Notes under the pieces: model-generated
Databases searched by the model: none
Told to the model about the DNA's origin: nothing
What the model saw: the letters and a program-made list of their open reading frames with translations, nothing else
Shown: positions 44,631-53,549 of the stretch, in pieces
Numbering within the stretch: the stretch's first letter is position 1
How the letters are laid out: the number at the start of each line of letters is the position of its first letter
Program-made: the position numbers and the translations under genes
Origin: Pseudomonas migulae
Lineage (GTDB): Bacteria; Pseudomonadota; Gammaproteobacteria; Pseudomonadales; Pseudomonadaceae
Length of the DNA stretch: 64,000 nucleotides
Reading direction: 5' to 3'
Assembly: GCF_024169315.1 (NCBI RefSeq)
Contig: NZ_JALJWR010000001.1
Span: 6,250,501 to 6,314,500 of the forward strand

Positions 44631-44706
44631 GCGAGGGGTGCGTGGACGAAAAGGCTTTTCCATGGATATCAATTACATGCAGCGGTAAAACAGCCGGTGC
44701 TCAGCC

Positions 44707-44722
44707 TGGCATGAAGTGTGCG
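44707..44722 (+). promoter_or_regulatory. Sigma-54 promoter of the response regulator/secretion operon
   Basis: TGGCATG-AAGT-GTGCG keeps the exact GG-N10-GC spacing and differs from consensus at two positions. The predicted start is near 44733, 57 bases before the TTG start codon. Confidence 0.7.
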
Positions 44723-44789
44723 TTAGCCTCAGTAAGGCGCGCACTCCACCAGGCTCGGAACTCGGACCTGCGGTTTCAAGGAGTCCACC

Positions 44790-45323
44790 TTGTTAAACAA
44801 AGTACTGGTTGTCGAAGACGAACAGCTTCTTGCCGAAAACCTCAAGGATTACCTTCAGGCGCAAGAACTGGACGTCCGGATTGCACATGACGGTGCGACG
44901 GGTATCGGTGAAGCCGAACAGTTTGCACCCGATGTGATGGTGTTCGATTATCGCTTGCCCGATATGGAAGGCTTTGAGGTGCTCGATGCCGTCCGCCAGA
45001 ACAGGAACTGTCATTTTGTGCTGATTACCGGGCACCCCACCGCTGAAGTCTGTGAGCGGGCCCGGCAACTGGGAGTCAGCCATATCCTGTTCAAACCGTT
45101 TCCATTGGCGGAACTGGCCCGTGCAGTCTGTGACCTTCTGGGAATGGAGCGCGAACCCAAAGCAGGCGTGAGCACATCCGAAGGTTTTGTCGAACGACGC
45201 CAGAGCAGGACCGAGAGTTTCCCGCTGCAGTTGTACGATGGCAGTTGGGTGCTGGCGGATCGTCGACGAAGTTCATCGACCTCCAGGGCACCGGACGACG
45301 AACAATTGCTCACCGGGGAGTAG
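44790..45323 (+). CDS. Response regulator, receiver domain with short unclassified tail
   Basis: The 177-residue protein starts at a TTG with AAGGAGT upstream. It has a complete receiver: acidic pair in VVEDEQLLAE, phospho-aspartate in VMVFDYRLPDMEGFEVL, threonine in FVLITGHP and lysine in HILFKPFPLAEL. The 55-residue tail (from about GMEREPKAG) matches no DNA-binding domain, so it probably acts by protein contact, perhaps on the secretion ATPase encoded next. It could be a partner of the histidine kinase at 61432. Confidence 0.85.
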   Translation: MLNKVLVVEDEQLLAENLKDYLQAQELDVRIAHDGATGIGEAEQFAPDVMVFDYRLPDMEGFEVLDAVRQNRNCHFVLITGHPTAEVCERARQLGVSHILFKPFPLAELARAVCDLLGMEREPKAGVSTSEGFVERRQSRTESFPLQLYDGSWVLADRRRSSSTSRAPDDEQLLTGE

Positions 45324-45407
45324 TGGCGCGACAAGCCGTTCCGGTAACCGCCGTAATTGCTCGCCGCGTCGACAGGGCTCAAAGCCCCCGGCGTTGGAGA
45401 GCAAGCC

Positions 45408-47114
45408 ATGGACCGTCTATCCCTTGCCGTCGAACCGGCGCAGTCGGAATGTGTACCGTCTCGCTTTTCCAGTGAGCAACTGTCCCAGGCACGATCGCTG
45501 GCCGCCAGTTCCGGCGAACGTATGCTTGAGGCCCTCGGGGGCCTGAGCGAACTGGCCCCGATGCCGTTCATCCAGCGCCTCGGCGCCACCCTGCATTACC
45601 CGGTGCTCGACACCGACAGCCTGTTCAAGGCCACCCCGGTGTTCGACCGGGTCACTCTGGCCCAATGCCTCAAACGCGAATTTATCCTGCTGCGCCACGA
45701 CGATGCGGTCATTGGCGTGTTTGCCGATCCGTTCGATACGTCCCGTCTGGCCTGGATCGATGACTGCCTGCACGGCGCGCCGCTGTACCTGGTGCATGCC
45801 GACGACCTGAAAGCCTATCTGGCGCGCCACGAAGAGAGCTTCCACGCGGTGGAGTCGCTCAACGCCCAGGCCGACGCCAACATCGAAATCGATACCCTGC
45901 AAAGCCTGTCCCTGACCAGCATCAGCGAGGACGCCAGCGTCGTCGTCAAACTGGTCAACTCGACGCTGTACGACGCGCTGAAAATGCACGCCAGCGACAT
46001 CCACCTGGGCACCACCGGCAGCGGTCTGGTGATCAAGTACCGCATCGACGGCGTGCTCAACAACATCAGCAAAATCCAGGGCAGCGAGTTCGCCGAACAG
46101 GTGATTTCCCGGGTCAAGGTCATGGCCGAACTGGACATCGGCGAGAAACGCGTGCCCCAGGACGGTCGCTTCAAGATCGGCATCAGCGGTCGGCAGATCG
46201 ACTTTCGGGTGTCGATCATGCCGAGCATCTTCGGTGAAGACGCGGTGCTGCGGGTGCTCGACAAACAAGACCTGGCGGACAAGGTCTGCGGCGTGCAATT
46301 GCAGGCGCTGGGCTTTGAAGACGAAACCCTGCGCCAACTGCGCAGGCTGGCCGCCGAACCTTACGGCATGGTGCTGGTGACCGGCCCCACCGGCAGCGGC
46401 AAGACCACCACGCTGTACGCGATGATCACCGAGATCAACCATGGCGTGGACAAGATCATCACCATTGAAGACCCGGTGGAATACCAGTTGCCGGGCGTCC
46501 TGCAAATTCCGGTCAACGAGAAGAAAGGCCTGACCTTCGCCCGGGGTCTGCGCTCGATCCTGCGCCATGACCCGGACAAGATCATGGTCGGTGAAATCCG
46601 TGACCCCGACACCGCGCAGATCGCCGTGCAATCGGCGCTCACCGGGCACCTGGTGTTCACCACCATCCACGCCAACAACGTGTTCGACGTGATCGGCCGG
46701 TTTACCCAGATGGAAATCGACCCTTACAGCCTCGTTTCCGCGCTCAATGCGGTGCTGGCCCAGCGTTTGATCCGCCTGGTCTGCACCACGTGCAGCGCAC
46801 CGAGCCACCCGACCGACGACGAATTGCGCGCCTCGGGCCTCGATCCACACGACGTCGATCACTACCGCTTCGTTCACGGCAAGGGTTGCGGCCATTGCCG
46901 GGGCACCGGCTACCGCGGACGCACGGCGATTGCCGAGCTGCTGCACCTGGATGACGAGTTACGGCAGATGATCGTCGAGCGTCAACCGATTTCGAAAATC
47001 AAGGCCCACGCCTGCAAACGTGGCTTGCGCCTGTTGCGCGAGTCGGCGCTGGAACTGGTGGCGGATGGGCGGACCACGCTCGAGGAGATCAATCGTGTCA
47101 CTTTTGTCTCGTGA
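45408..47114 (+). CDS. gspE: Type II secretion ATPase GspE
   Basis: The 568-residue protein has the N1/N2 domains and a GspE ATPase core: Walker A VTGPTGSGKTTTLYAM, Asp box, IMVGEIRDPDTAQIAVQSAL and TTIHANNVFDVIGRF. A tetracysteine zinc motif (CTTC...CGHC, ending GTGYRGRTA) is near the C-terminus. It powers pseudopilus assembly. The ATG at 45408 follows TTGGAGAG. It starts 84 bases after the response regulator and overlaps the next gene by 20 bases. Confidence 0.93.
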   Translation: MDRLSLAVEPAQSECVPSRFSSEQLSQARSLAASSGERMLEALGGLSELAPMPFIQRLGATLHYPVLDTDSLFKATPVFDRVTLAQCLKREFILLRHDDAVIGVFADPFDTSRLAWIDDCLHGAPLYLVHADDLKAYLARHEESFHAVESLNAQADANIEIDTLQSLSLTSISEDASVVVKLVNSTLYDALKMHASDIHLGTTGSGLVIKYRIDGVLNNISKIQGSEFAEQVISRVKVMAELDIGEKRVPQDGRFKIGISGRQIDFRVSIMPSIFGEDAVLRVLDKQDLADKVCGVQLQALGFEDETLRQLRRLAAEPYGMVLVTGPTGSGKTTTLYAMITEINHGVDKIITIEDPVEYQLPGVLQIPVNEKKGLTFARGLRSILRHDPDKIMVGEIRDPDTAQIAVQSALTGHLVFTTIHANNVFDVIGRFTQMEIDPYSLVSALNAVLAQRLIRLVCTTCSAPSHPTDDELRASGLDPHDVDHYRFVHGKGCGHCRGTGYRGRTAIAELLHLDDELRQMIVERQPISKIKAHACKRGLRLLRESALELVADGRTTLEEINRVTFVS

Positions 47115-47898
47115 TTGTTTTGTCGCCGTGCTCGGCGCCAGTAGTGTCGGCCTCGGCCAGCGCCGTGGCAGCGAAACCCTGTGGCTGGGCAGCGTCGGTT
47201 TCATCGACGAAGGCTTCCATGCCTGGGCGGTGGCGCTGGACACCCTCGACCACTTGCTGGCCGATCACACCCGTGCCGGTGCCGAGTTGAGCGTGGTCAT
47301 TTCCGGGCACTTCAGCCGCTTCTGTCTGGTGCCCTGGAGCGAACAGATCAGCAGCCCCGATGAACTGCGCGGCTTTGCCCAGCTGTGCTTTGAAGACCTT
47401 TACGGTGCGCCGACTCAACCCTGGAGCCTGGTGCTGTCGGCAGAACCGGCGGGGCATGACCGGATCGCCAGCGCGCTGCCCCAGGAGTTGCTGGCGCGTC
47501 TACGCACGCTGGTCAGCGTCCGTGGCCTGCGCTTGCGTTCGGTGCAGCCGTACCTGATGGCGGCGTTCAATCACTTCGATAAAAGCCTCGATGCCGGCGA
47601 CTTCCTGTTCGTAGTCGCCGAACCGGTACGCAGCGTGTTGCTGCTGGCCCGGGAAGGCCGCTGGACCTCGGTGCGCTCGGTGGGCAGCAGCGACAGCGAC
47701 GCCGCACTCACCGCGCTGATCGGCCGCGAAAGCCAGTTGCAGGCATCCACCAGTGAGCGGCCGTTGAACGTCTACCTGCATGCCCCTGCGCGCATCGACG
47801 TGCAGCCCGATGTACCCGAGGTGCATTTGCGCACCCTGGAAGAAGGCCGGACACCCGTACGCGATTGCCTGTACGTCATGTCCCGGGCGGTGGCCTGA
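47095..47898 (+). CDS. PilM/MshI-like cytoplasmic assembly protein (GspL-N counterpart)
   Basis: The 267-residue protein starts at a GTG (MSLLSRDCFVAVLGASSVGL) inside the end of gspE with GAGGAG upstream. No membrane segment is seen. Its place between the ATPase and a PilN-like gene and its alternating beta pattern suggest the actin-like PilM/GspL-N component that links the ATPase to the inner-membrane ring. Sequence similarity is weak to my eye, so the call rests largely on gene order. Confidence 0.65.
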   Translation: MSLLSRDCFVAVLGASSVGLGQRRGSETLWLGSVGFIDEGFHAWAVALDTLDHLLADHTRAGAELSVVISGHFSRFCLVPWSEQISSPDELRGFAQLCFEDLYGAPTQPWSLVLSAEPAGHDRIASALPQELLARLRTLVSVRGLRLRSVQPYLMAAFNHFDKSLDAGDFLFVVAEPVRSVLLLAREGRWTSVRSVGSSDSDAALTALIGRESQLQASTSERPLNVYLHAPARIDVQPDVPEVHLRTLEEGRTPVRDCLYVMSRAVA

Positions 47899-47900
47899 GA

Positions 47901-48445
47901 TGCGCGCCCTGAACCTCGATTTTCAGCCGCGTCGCCGCTGCGGCCCGTTGGGCTGGAGCCTGCTGGCCGTGGGCGTGATGCTGGTGCTGGGTTGCATCCT
48001 GGTTCAGCAGCATATCAGTGCTGAAACCGCGCAACAGCAGGGCCATCTGCAAACCGCCCAGCGCGTCCTCACCGGCGACACCGCAGGCAAGGTCAGCCTG
48101 ACTCCGGCAGAAACCCGCGAGCAGGCGCAAAACCTCGCCGAGATGCGCAAGGTCTCGCAGCAACTGCGCCGGCCCTGGGAAAACCTGTTCGCCCTGCTCG
48201 AGGCCATGCCGCGCGACAACATCGCCTTGCTGACCCTGACGCCCGATGCCCGCAAGGGCCAACTGAGGATCAGCGCCGAGGCGAAAGACCTCGACGCCAT
48301 GCTCGACTTCCACCGCAACCTCGAAGCCAGCGAAGAGCTGTCCGATGTGTCGCTGCTCAGCCACGAAATCGTGGCCAACGTGCCGGAGCACCCGGTGCAA
48401 TTCAACTTGTCGGCTACCTGGGAGATTGGCGATGCGAATCCCTAG
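47901..48445 (+). CDS. PilN-like inner-membrane assembly protein
   Basis: The 181-residue protein has the PilN plan: a short cytoplasmic start (MRALNLDFQPRRRCGPLGWS), one membrane helix (LLAVGVMLVLGCILVQQHIS), a coiled region and a ferredoxin-like periplasmic domain (LRISAEAKDLDAMLDFHRNL). It corresponds to the C-terminal half of GspL in classical systems. It follows the PilM-like gene by two bases and overlaps the PilO-like gene by 14. Nucleotide 47901 is the ATG after the previous stop; the longer frame from 47780 is not needed. Confidence 0.75.
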
Positions 48446-48980
48446 ATTGATCGTCCACGAATACCTGCAAGGCCTGGGCATTCCCGGTCTGGCGGGGCTG
48501 GCGATGCTGGTGCTGGCGTTGGTCTATGGCCTGGCAGGCCTGATGCCGGACTGGCAGTCGCTGCAACAGCTCAGCCAGCAGACCCGTGAAGCCGGCGAGT
48601 ACCTGGCCAGGGTTGAAGACGGCAGCGTCGCCGCCCCGGTGGTGCCGCAACGCCAACTCGATGACTTCCGCAGCAAGCTGCCTTCGCAACCTCAGGCCAC
48701 CGTGGCCATCGACAGGATCTACGCACTGGCGGCACAGGAACACATCACCCTGGCGCGCGGTGAATATGCCCTGGGCATCGACCCTAAAACGCATCTGGCC
48801 CGCTATCAGATTCTGCTGCCGGTGCGGGGCAGCTACCCGCAACTGCGGCGCTTCCTGCATGCCTTGCTCGGCCAGTTGCCGGCGGTGGTGGTGGAGGACG
48901 TGGAGTTCCAGCGCAAGAAAATCGCCGACACCGACCTGACCGGGCGGATCCGCATGACCCTTTACCTGTCGAGGTCATGA
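48432..48980 (+). CDS. PilO-like inner-membrane assembly protein
   Basis: The 182-residue protein begins MRIPRLIVHEYLQGLGIPGL, has one hydrophobic helix (GLAMLVLALVYGLAGLM), a coiled segment and a C-terminal ferredoxin-like fold (YQILLPVRGSYPQLRRFLHA). It matches PilO/GspM-type subunits by layout and gene order. It overlaps both neighbours (14 bases before, 4 after). Confidence 0.75.
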   Translation: MRIPRLIVHEYLQGLGIPGLAGLAMLVLALVYGLAGLMPDWQSLQQLSQQTREAGEYLARVEDGSVAAPVVPQRQLDDFRSKLPSQPQATVAIDRIYALAAQEHITLARGEYALGIDPKTHLARYQILLPVRGSYPQLRRFLHALLGQLPAVVVEDVEFQRKKIADTDLTGRIRMTLYLSRS

Positions 48981-49498
48981 TGAATACCAAGCGCGTAGTG
49001 GGCTGGCTGAGTTTCTTCGGCGTTGCGGCGGCGCTGGCCTGGCTGCCTGACTACCTGATGCCGGCCGACGAGGGCGATACGGCCGTTGCCACCGTGACGA
49101 CTGTGAGCAAGAGCAAAACCCGGGGGGCGCTGCCTGCCGCAGCGGCCACTGGAAAACCGGTGGTGGTGAAGGACTTGAGCCCGGCTGGCGACCTGTTCGC
49201 CGCCCGCAGCTGGAAAGCGGCACCGACCCTCGCCAGCGTCATCGAACAACCCGTCAACGTAACCCCGGTGGTGCAAGTCCCCAGCGTACCGCCGATGCCT
49301 TTCCAGTTTGTCGGCAGGCTGGATGACCGTTCCGACCTGCAAGTGTTTTTGCAGAACGGCGAAAAAATATACGTCGTGCGCAAAGGGGATGTGATCGACG
49401 AAACCTGGCGAATCGAGGGCATTTCCGATGTGGAACTGAGCTTCGTCTACCTGCCTTTGCATGTGTCCCAGACCTTGTCTGTGGGGAGCGCACCATGA
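48977..49498 (+). CDS. PilP/GspC-like secretin-docking protein
   Basis: The 173-residue protein has an N-terminal membrane helix (VVGWLSFFGVAAALAWLPDY), a low-complexity linker and a C-terminal beta domain (FQFVGRLDDRSDLQVFLQNG, VRKGDVIDETWRIEGISDVE). This is the PilP/GspC homology-region pattern that contacts the secretin. It overlaps the secretin gene by four bases. Confidence 0.75.
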   Translation: MMNTKRVVGWLSFFGVAAALAWLPDYLMPADEGDTAVATVTTVSKSKTRGALPAAAATGKPVVVKDLSPAGDLFAARSWKAAPTLASVIEQPVNVTPVVQVPSVPPMPFQFVGRLDDRSDLQVFLQNGEKIYVVRKGDVIDETWRIEGISDVELSFVYLPLHVSQTLSVGSAP

Positions 49499-51333
49499 AC
49501 AGATGCCGTTTGCTGATGAGCCTTGCCTGCCTCTGCGCAGGGCTGGCCGCGTGCAGTTCCGCGCGGATCGCCAACAAGGAAGCGTCCGAGCTGATCGAGC
49601 AAGGGCAATACGAAGCCGGTCTGGCGCGTATCGAAGAAGGGTTGCGGGAAAACCCTCGCAATACCGAACTGCATCTGGCCCTGAATACCGCACACTCCAA
49701 AGCCATTACCGCACTGCTGACCGAAGCCGATACGGATCGTGCGCACCGGGACTTTTCCGCAGCACGCGTCAACTACAGCCGGGTGTTGACCATCGAGCCG
49801 AACAACCGTCGCGCCCAGGACGCCATGCGCCAGCTCGATTACATGCGCAGCCTGGATGAAAAACTCGAGCTGGCCCGTGGCGACTTACGTCGTGGCGATA
49901 TCTACGGGGCCGACCGCCAGGTCAAACAGATCCTCGAACTGGACCCGAAAAACGACGGCGCGCTGGAACTGCAAAGCAACATTCGCCTGGTCCAGAGCCG
50001 CAACGTGATTCCGTATCCACAGCTGCGCACCCGCCTGGAACGGCCCGTGACCCTGGAGTTTCGCGACGCCAACCTGAAGACCATTTTCGAAGTGCTGTCC
50101 CAGGTCGCCGGTCTGAATTTCATCTTCGACAAAGACCTGCGCCCGGACATGAAAGCCACGATCTTCGTGCGTGACGTGCGCATCGAAGACGCCGTGGAAC
50201 TGCTGCTGCAACAGAACCAGCTGCACCAGAAAGTGGTGAACGAAAACACCTTGCTGATCTACCCGGACTCGCCGCAAAAGCTCAAGGATTACCAGGAGCT
50301 GGTGATGCGCACGTTCTACCTCACCAGCATCGATGCCAACACCGCACTGAACATGATCAAGACCATGCTCAAGACCCGCGACGTGTTTGTCGACGAGCGC
50401 CTCAACACCCTGACCATGCGCGACACCGAAGACGCCATCCGCATGGCGGAAAAGCTCCTGCAATCGCAAGACCAGTCCAACCCTGAAGTGGTGCTGGAAG
50501 TGGAAGTGATGGAGGTCGCGACCCAGCGGATTCTCGACCTCGGCCTGCAATGGCCGAACACCTTTGGCGTGGTCAACAGCGACGGTTCGCCGGTGTCGTT
50601 GCTCAATCAATTGAAAGGTATCGACTCGAGCCGGATCACCATCAATCCATCGCCCCAGCTCAAGATCAACGCCCAGGACAACGACATCAATACTTTGGCC
50701 AGCCCGGTGATTCGCGTGAGTAACCGCGAGCAGGCGCGCATCCACATTGGTCAGCGTGTGCCGATCATCAGTGCCACCTCTGTGCCGTCGACCCAAGGCC
50801 CGGTGATCACCGAAAGCGTCACGTACCTGGACGTCGGTCTGAAACTGGAAGTGCAACCGACCGTGCACCTGAACAACGAAGTGGCGATCAAGATCGCCCT
50901 GGAAGTCAGTAACGCAACGCCGCTGGAGCCGACCCGGCAGGGCACGATTCCGGTTCAGGTCGACACCCGCAATGCCCAGACCACCCTGCGCCTGCATGAC
51001 GGCGAAACGCAGATCCTCGCTGGCCTGATGCGCAACGACCATGGCGCCACCGGCAACAAGATTCCGGGCCTCGGCGACATCCCGGGCCTGGGCCGGTTGT
51101 TCGGCAGCAACAAGGATAACGTCAGCAAATCGGAACTGGTGCTGTCGATCACGCCGCGGATCGTGCGCAACCTGCCGTACCAGAGCCCGTCGGACATGGA
51201 GTTCCCGACCGGCACCGAAACCAGCATGCACATTCAGGCACCGGACCGGCGGATGGAATCAGCGGATCAGAATTCGCCCATCGACCGGCCGGTGGCGACC
51301 ACCAATGTGCAAGTCAGCGTCGGGAAGCCTTGA
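49495..51333 (+). CDS. gspD: Lipoprotein secretin (GspD/PilQ/MshL-like) with N-terminal TPR region
   Basis: The 612-residue protein has a lipobox signal (LACLCAGLAACSSARIANKE) and about 170 residues of TPR-like helices (LIEQGQYEAGLARIEEGL, YSRVLTIEPNNRRAQDAM). N-domains follow (VTLEFRDANLKTIFEVLSQV), then the secretin core (HIGQRVPIISATSVPS, VTYLDVGLKLEVQPTVHLNN, LVLSITPRIVRN). It forms the outer-membrane channel. The lipid anchor plus TPR front end differ from ordinary GspD and resemble MSHA-type and Geobacter-type systems; the anchor may replace a pilotin. Confidence 0.9.
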   Translation: MNRCRLLMSLACLCAGLAACSSARIANKEASELIEQGQYEAGLARIEEGLRENPRNTELHLALNTAHSKAITALLTEADTDRAHRDFSAARVNYSRVLTIEPNNRRAQDAMRQLDYMRSLDEKLELARGDLRRGDIYGADRQVKQILELDPKNDGALELQSNIRLVQSRNVIPYPQLRTRLERPVTLEFRDANLKTIFEVLSQVAGLNFIFDKDLRPDMKATIFVRDVRIEDAVELLLQQNQLHQKVVNENTLLIYPDSPQKLKDYQELVMRTFYLTSIDANTALNMIKTMLKTRDVFVDERLNTLTMRDTEDAIRMAEKLLQSQDQSNPEVVLEVEVMEVATQRILDLGLQWPNTFGVVNSDGSPVSLLNQLKGIDSSRITINPSPQLKINAQDNDINTLASPVIRVSNREQARIHIGQRVPIISATSVPSTQGPVITESVTYLDVGLKLEVQPTVHLNNEVAIKIALEVSNATPLEPTRQGTIPVQVDTRNAQTTLRLHDGETQILAGLMRNDHGATGNKIPGLGDIPGLGRLFGSNKDNVSKSELVLSITPRIVRNLPYQSPSDMEFPTGTETSMHIQAPDRRMESADQNSPIDRPVATTNVQVSVGKP

Positions 51334-51335
51334 TC

Positions 51336-51809
51336 ATGAGCGCCTCGCAACGTGGTTTTACCCTGATCGAAGTCGTGGTGACGCTGGCCCTGATCGGCTT
51401 GCTGGCCGGTATGGCCGCACCGCTGACCGAGACCGTGGTGCGCCGGGGCAAGGAGCAGGATTTGCGCACGGCGCTGTACCAGATACGCGATGCCATCGAC
51501 GCCTACAAACGCGCCTTCGACGCCGGTTACATCGAGAAGACGCTGAACAGCAGCGGCTATCCGCCGAACCTCAAGGTGCTGGTGGACGGTGTGCGCGACG
51601 TGCGCAGCGCCAAGGGCGCCAAGTTTTACTTTTTGCGCCGCGTGCCCCATGACCCGCTGGCCCCGGTCAAGCGCGACGATGAGGGCGGCTGGGGCCTGCG
51701 CGCCTACGACAGCACGGCTCAAAACCCGCGCGAAGGCGAAGACGTCTTTGACGTTTATTCGAAGGCGCGTGGCAAGGGTCTCAACGGCATCGCATACCGG
51801 GAGTGGTGA
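51336..51809 (+). CDS. Type II pseudopilin (first of three)
   Basis: The 157-residue protein has a short leader and cleavage/methylation site RGFTLIEVVVTLALIGLLAG with Glu5, then a GspG-like body (LRTALYQIRDAIDAYKRAFD; PHDPLAPVKRDDEGGWGLRA). The ATG at 51336 sits just past the secretin stop. It is followed five bases later by a second pseudopilin. Confidence 0.88.
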   Translation: MSASQRGFTLIEVVVTLALIGLLAGMAAPLTETVVRRGKEQDLRTALYQIRDAIDAYKRAFDAGYIEKTLNSSGYPPNLKVLVDGVRDVRSAKGAKFYFLRRVPHDPLAPVKRDDEGGWGLRAYDSTAQNPREGEDVFDVYSKARGKGLNGIAYREW

Positions 51810-51813
51810 GCTT

Positions 51814-52188
51814 ATGCGTCGGGAAAAGGGTTTTACCCTGCTGGAACTGATGGTGGTCATGGCAATCATCGCGACCTTGATGACCATCGCCATGCCACGT
51901 TATTTCAACAGCCTCGAGGCTTCGAAAGAGACCACGCTGCGCCAGAGCCTGTCGGCGATGCGTGAAGCCCTGGATCACTACTACGGCGACACCGGGCGTT
52001 ATCCCGATTCCCTTGAGCAACTGGTGGAGCAGCGTTACCTGCGCAACCCGCCGATGGACCCGATTGCCGAGCGCAAGGACCTCTGGGTCATGGTCGCGCC
52101 GCCGGACGGCGTACCGGGCGGGGTCGCCGATATCAAAAGCGGAGCCACAGGGAGGGCGCGTGATGGCAGCCTTTATTCCGAGTGGTAA
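51814..52188 (+). CDS. Type II pseudopilin (second of three)
   Basis: The 124-residue protein has an N-terminus KGFTLLELMVVMAIIATLMT with Glu5 and a short GspG-like body (REALDHYYGDTGRYPDSLEQ; NPPMDPIAERKDLWVMVAPP). Start at 51814 is preceded by TGGTGAG. It overlaps the third pseudopilin by 26 bases. Confidence 0.88.
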   Translation: MRREKGFTLLELMVVMAIIATLMTIAMPRYFNSLEASKETTLRQSLSAMREALDHYYGDTGRYPDSLEQLVEQRYLRNPPMDPIAERKDLWVMVAPPDGVPGGVADIKSGATGRARDGSLYSEW

Positions 52189-52702
52189 GCCGGCCGGCGA
52201 GGGTGGTTTCACCTACCTGGGCGTGCTGTTCCTGATCATGCTGATGGGCATGGGCCTGGCCAGTGCAGGGGAGTTGTGGTCGACCGCTTCGCGCCGTGAT
52301 CGCGAACGGCAGTTGCTCTGGGTCGGTACGCAATACGCTCAGGCATTGCGCAGCTATTACCGCAGTTCGCCCGGGTTGGCCCAATACCCGAAAGCCCTCG
52401 AAGACCTGTTGCAGGACGAGCGCTTTCCCAACCCGAAACATCATCTGCGGCAGCTTTACCCGGACCCGATTGGCGGCGGCGAATGGGTCTTGATGCGCGG
52501 TTTCGACGGGCGCATCACCGGCCTCAACAGCGCCTCCACGGACAAGCCGCTGAAGCAGGCGGATTTCCCCACGCAATGGTCGGACTTCACCGGCATGGCC
52601 AGTTACAAAGACTGGCAGTTCGTGGCCGAGAAGGCCTTCCTCGATGGCACATCCGGACCTGCCAAAGGGCAGTCGAAATTGCCTCAGGCGTTACAGCCAT
52701 GA
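52163..52702 (+). CDS. Type II pseudopilin-like protein lacking Glu5 (third)
   Basis: The 179-residue protein has a leader and hydrophobic helix, GGFTYLGVLFLIMLMGMGLA, in which the usual Glu5 is replaced by glycine. A loss of Glu5 is known for tip pseudopilins of the GspK class, though this protein is shorter. The body (YAQALRSYYRSSPGLAQYPK; TQWSDFTGMASYKDWQFVAE) resembles other pseudopilins. It overlaps csgE by four bases, joining the secretion and curli genes into one operon. A GTG at 52160 is an alternative start. Confidence 0.78.
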   Translation: MAAFIPSGKPAGEGGFTYLGVLFLIMLMGMGLASAGELWSTASRRDRERQLLWVGTQYAQALRSYYRSSPGLAQYPKALEDLLQDERFPNPKHHLRQLYPDPIGGGEWVLMRGFDGRITGLNSASTDKPLKQADFPTQWSDFTGMASYKDWQFVAEKAFLDGTSGPAKGQSKLPQALQP

Positions 52703-53088
52703 ACAGATTCTGTTGGGTCGTGATCCTGATGCTGACGTCCGCTGCCGCTCCGGCCGGCGAAGAGGACGAAATGATGGGGTTCATCGTCGATGACACGATC
52801 TCGCACATCGGTCACGACTTTTACTACTCGTTCAGTGAACGCCTGCGCGCCACCAGCCCGATGGATTTCAACCTGGTGGTGCGCGAACGACCTTCGGCGC
52901 GCTGGGGCGCCCTGGTCACCGTGGAATATCAGCAGCGTCTGGTTTACCGGCGTTTTCTGCCGCCGAACACCGTGGAACTCAAGGACGAGGCCTATGACGC
53001 CGCCGACTGGGTTCGCGGGCAGATCGTCCAGCGCAAGCTGGAAGCCATGTTGCAGGACACAACGGACCTTGAGAGGGACGAATTATGA
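52699..53088 (+). CDS. csgE: Curli assembly factor CsgE
   Basis: The 129-residue exported protein (MNRFCWVVILMLTSAAAPAG) matches CsgE in length and pattern: MGFIVDDTISHIGHDFYYSF, NLVVRERPSARWGALVTVEY, and RLVYRRFLPPNTVELKDEAY. CsgE caps the CsgG channel from the periplasm and directs curlin subunits to it. It overlaps the pseudopilin before it and csgF after it by four bases each. Confidence 0.92.
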   Translation: MNRFCWVVILMLTSAAAPAGEEDEMMGFIVDDTISHIGHDFYYSFSERLRATSPMDFNLVVRERPSARWGALVTVEYQQRLVYRRFLPPNTVELKDEAYDAADWVRGQIVQRKLEAMLQDTTDLERDEL

Positions 53089-53519
53089 AAACAATACACT
53101 TCTCGCAGCGCGCCCTGTTTTCAAGGGCAGGCGTCTGGTTGCTCGGGCTTGGCAGTTGCGGCCTGGTCCAGGCCACCGAGCTGGTCTACACGCCCATCAA
53201 TCCATCGTTTGGCGGCAACCCGTTGAACGGGACCTGGCTGCTCAACAACGCCCAGGCCCAGAACGATTACGACGATCCTGATTTGAAAAAACGCACCGCT
53301 GCGGCCGGGACGTCGGCCCTGGAGCGGTTCACCAGTCAGTTGCAGTCGCGGTTGCTCGGGCAGTTGCTGGACAACATCTCCGCGGGCAATACCGGGAGCC
53401 TGACTACCGACGCTTTTATCGTCAACGTCGTTGACGACTCCGGGCAGTTGACCATCGTCGTGACTGACCGAGCGACCGGTGAAGTCTCCGAAATTCAGGT
53501 AAGCGGCCTGGCCCCTTGA
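53085..53519 (+). CDS. csgF: Curli assembly factor CsgF
   Basis: The 144-residue exported protein has the CsgF signature after its signal: TELVYTPINPSFGGNPLNGT, then WLLNNAQAQNDYDDP. In known systems this N-terminal segment inserts into the CsgG pore and anchors nucleation at the cell surface. It overlaps csgE by four bases and precedes csgG by 30. Confidence 0.93.
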   Translation: MKTIHFSQRALFSRAGVWLLGLGSCGLVQATELVYTPINPSFGGNPLNGTWLLNNAQAQNDYDDPDLKKRTAAAGTSALERFTSQLQSRLLGQLLDNISAGNTGSLTTDAFIVNVVDDSGQLTIVVTDRATGEVSEIQVSGLAP

Positions 53520-53549
53520 CGGGATCCGGGTTGATGGGGAGTGAAGGAC

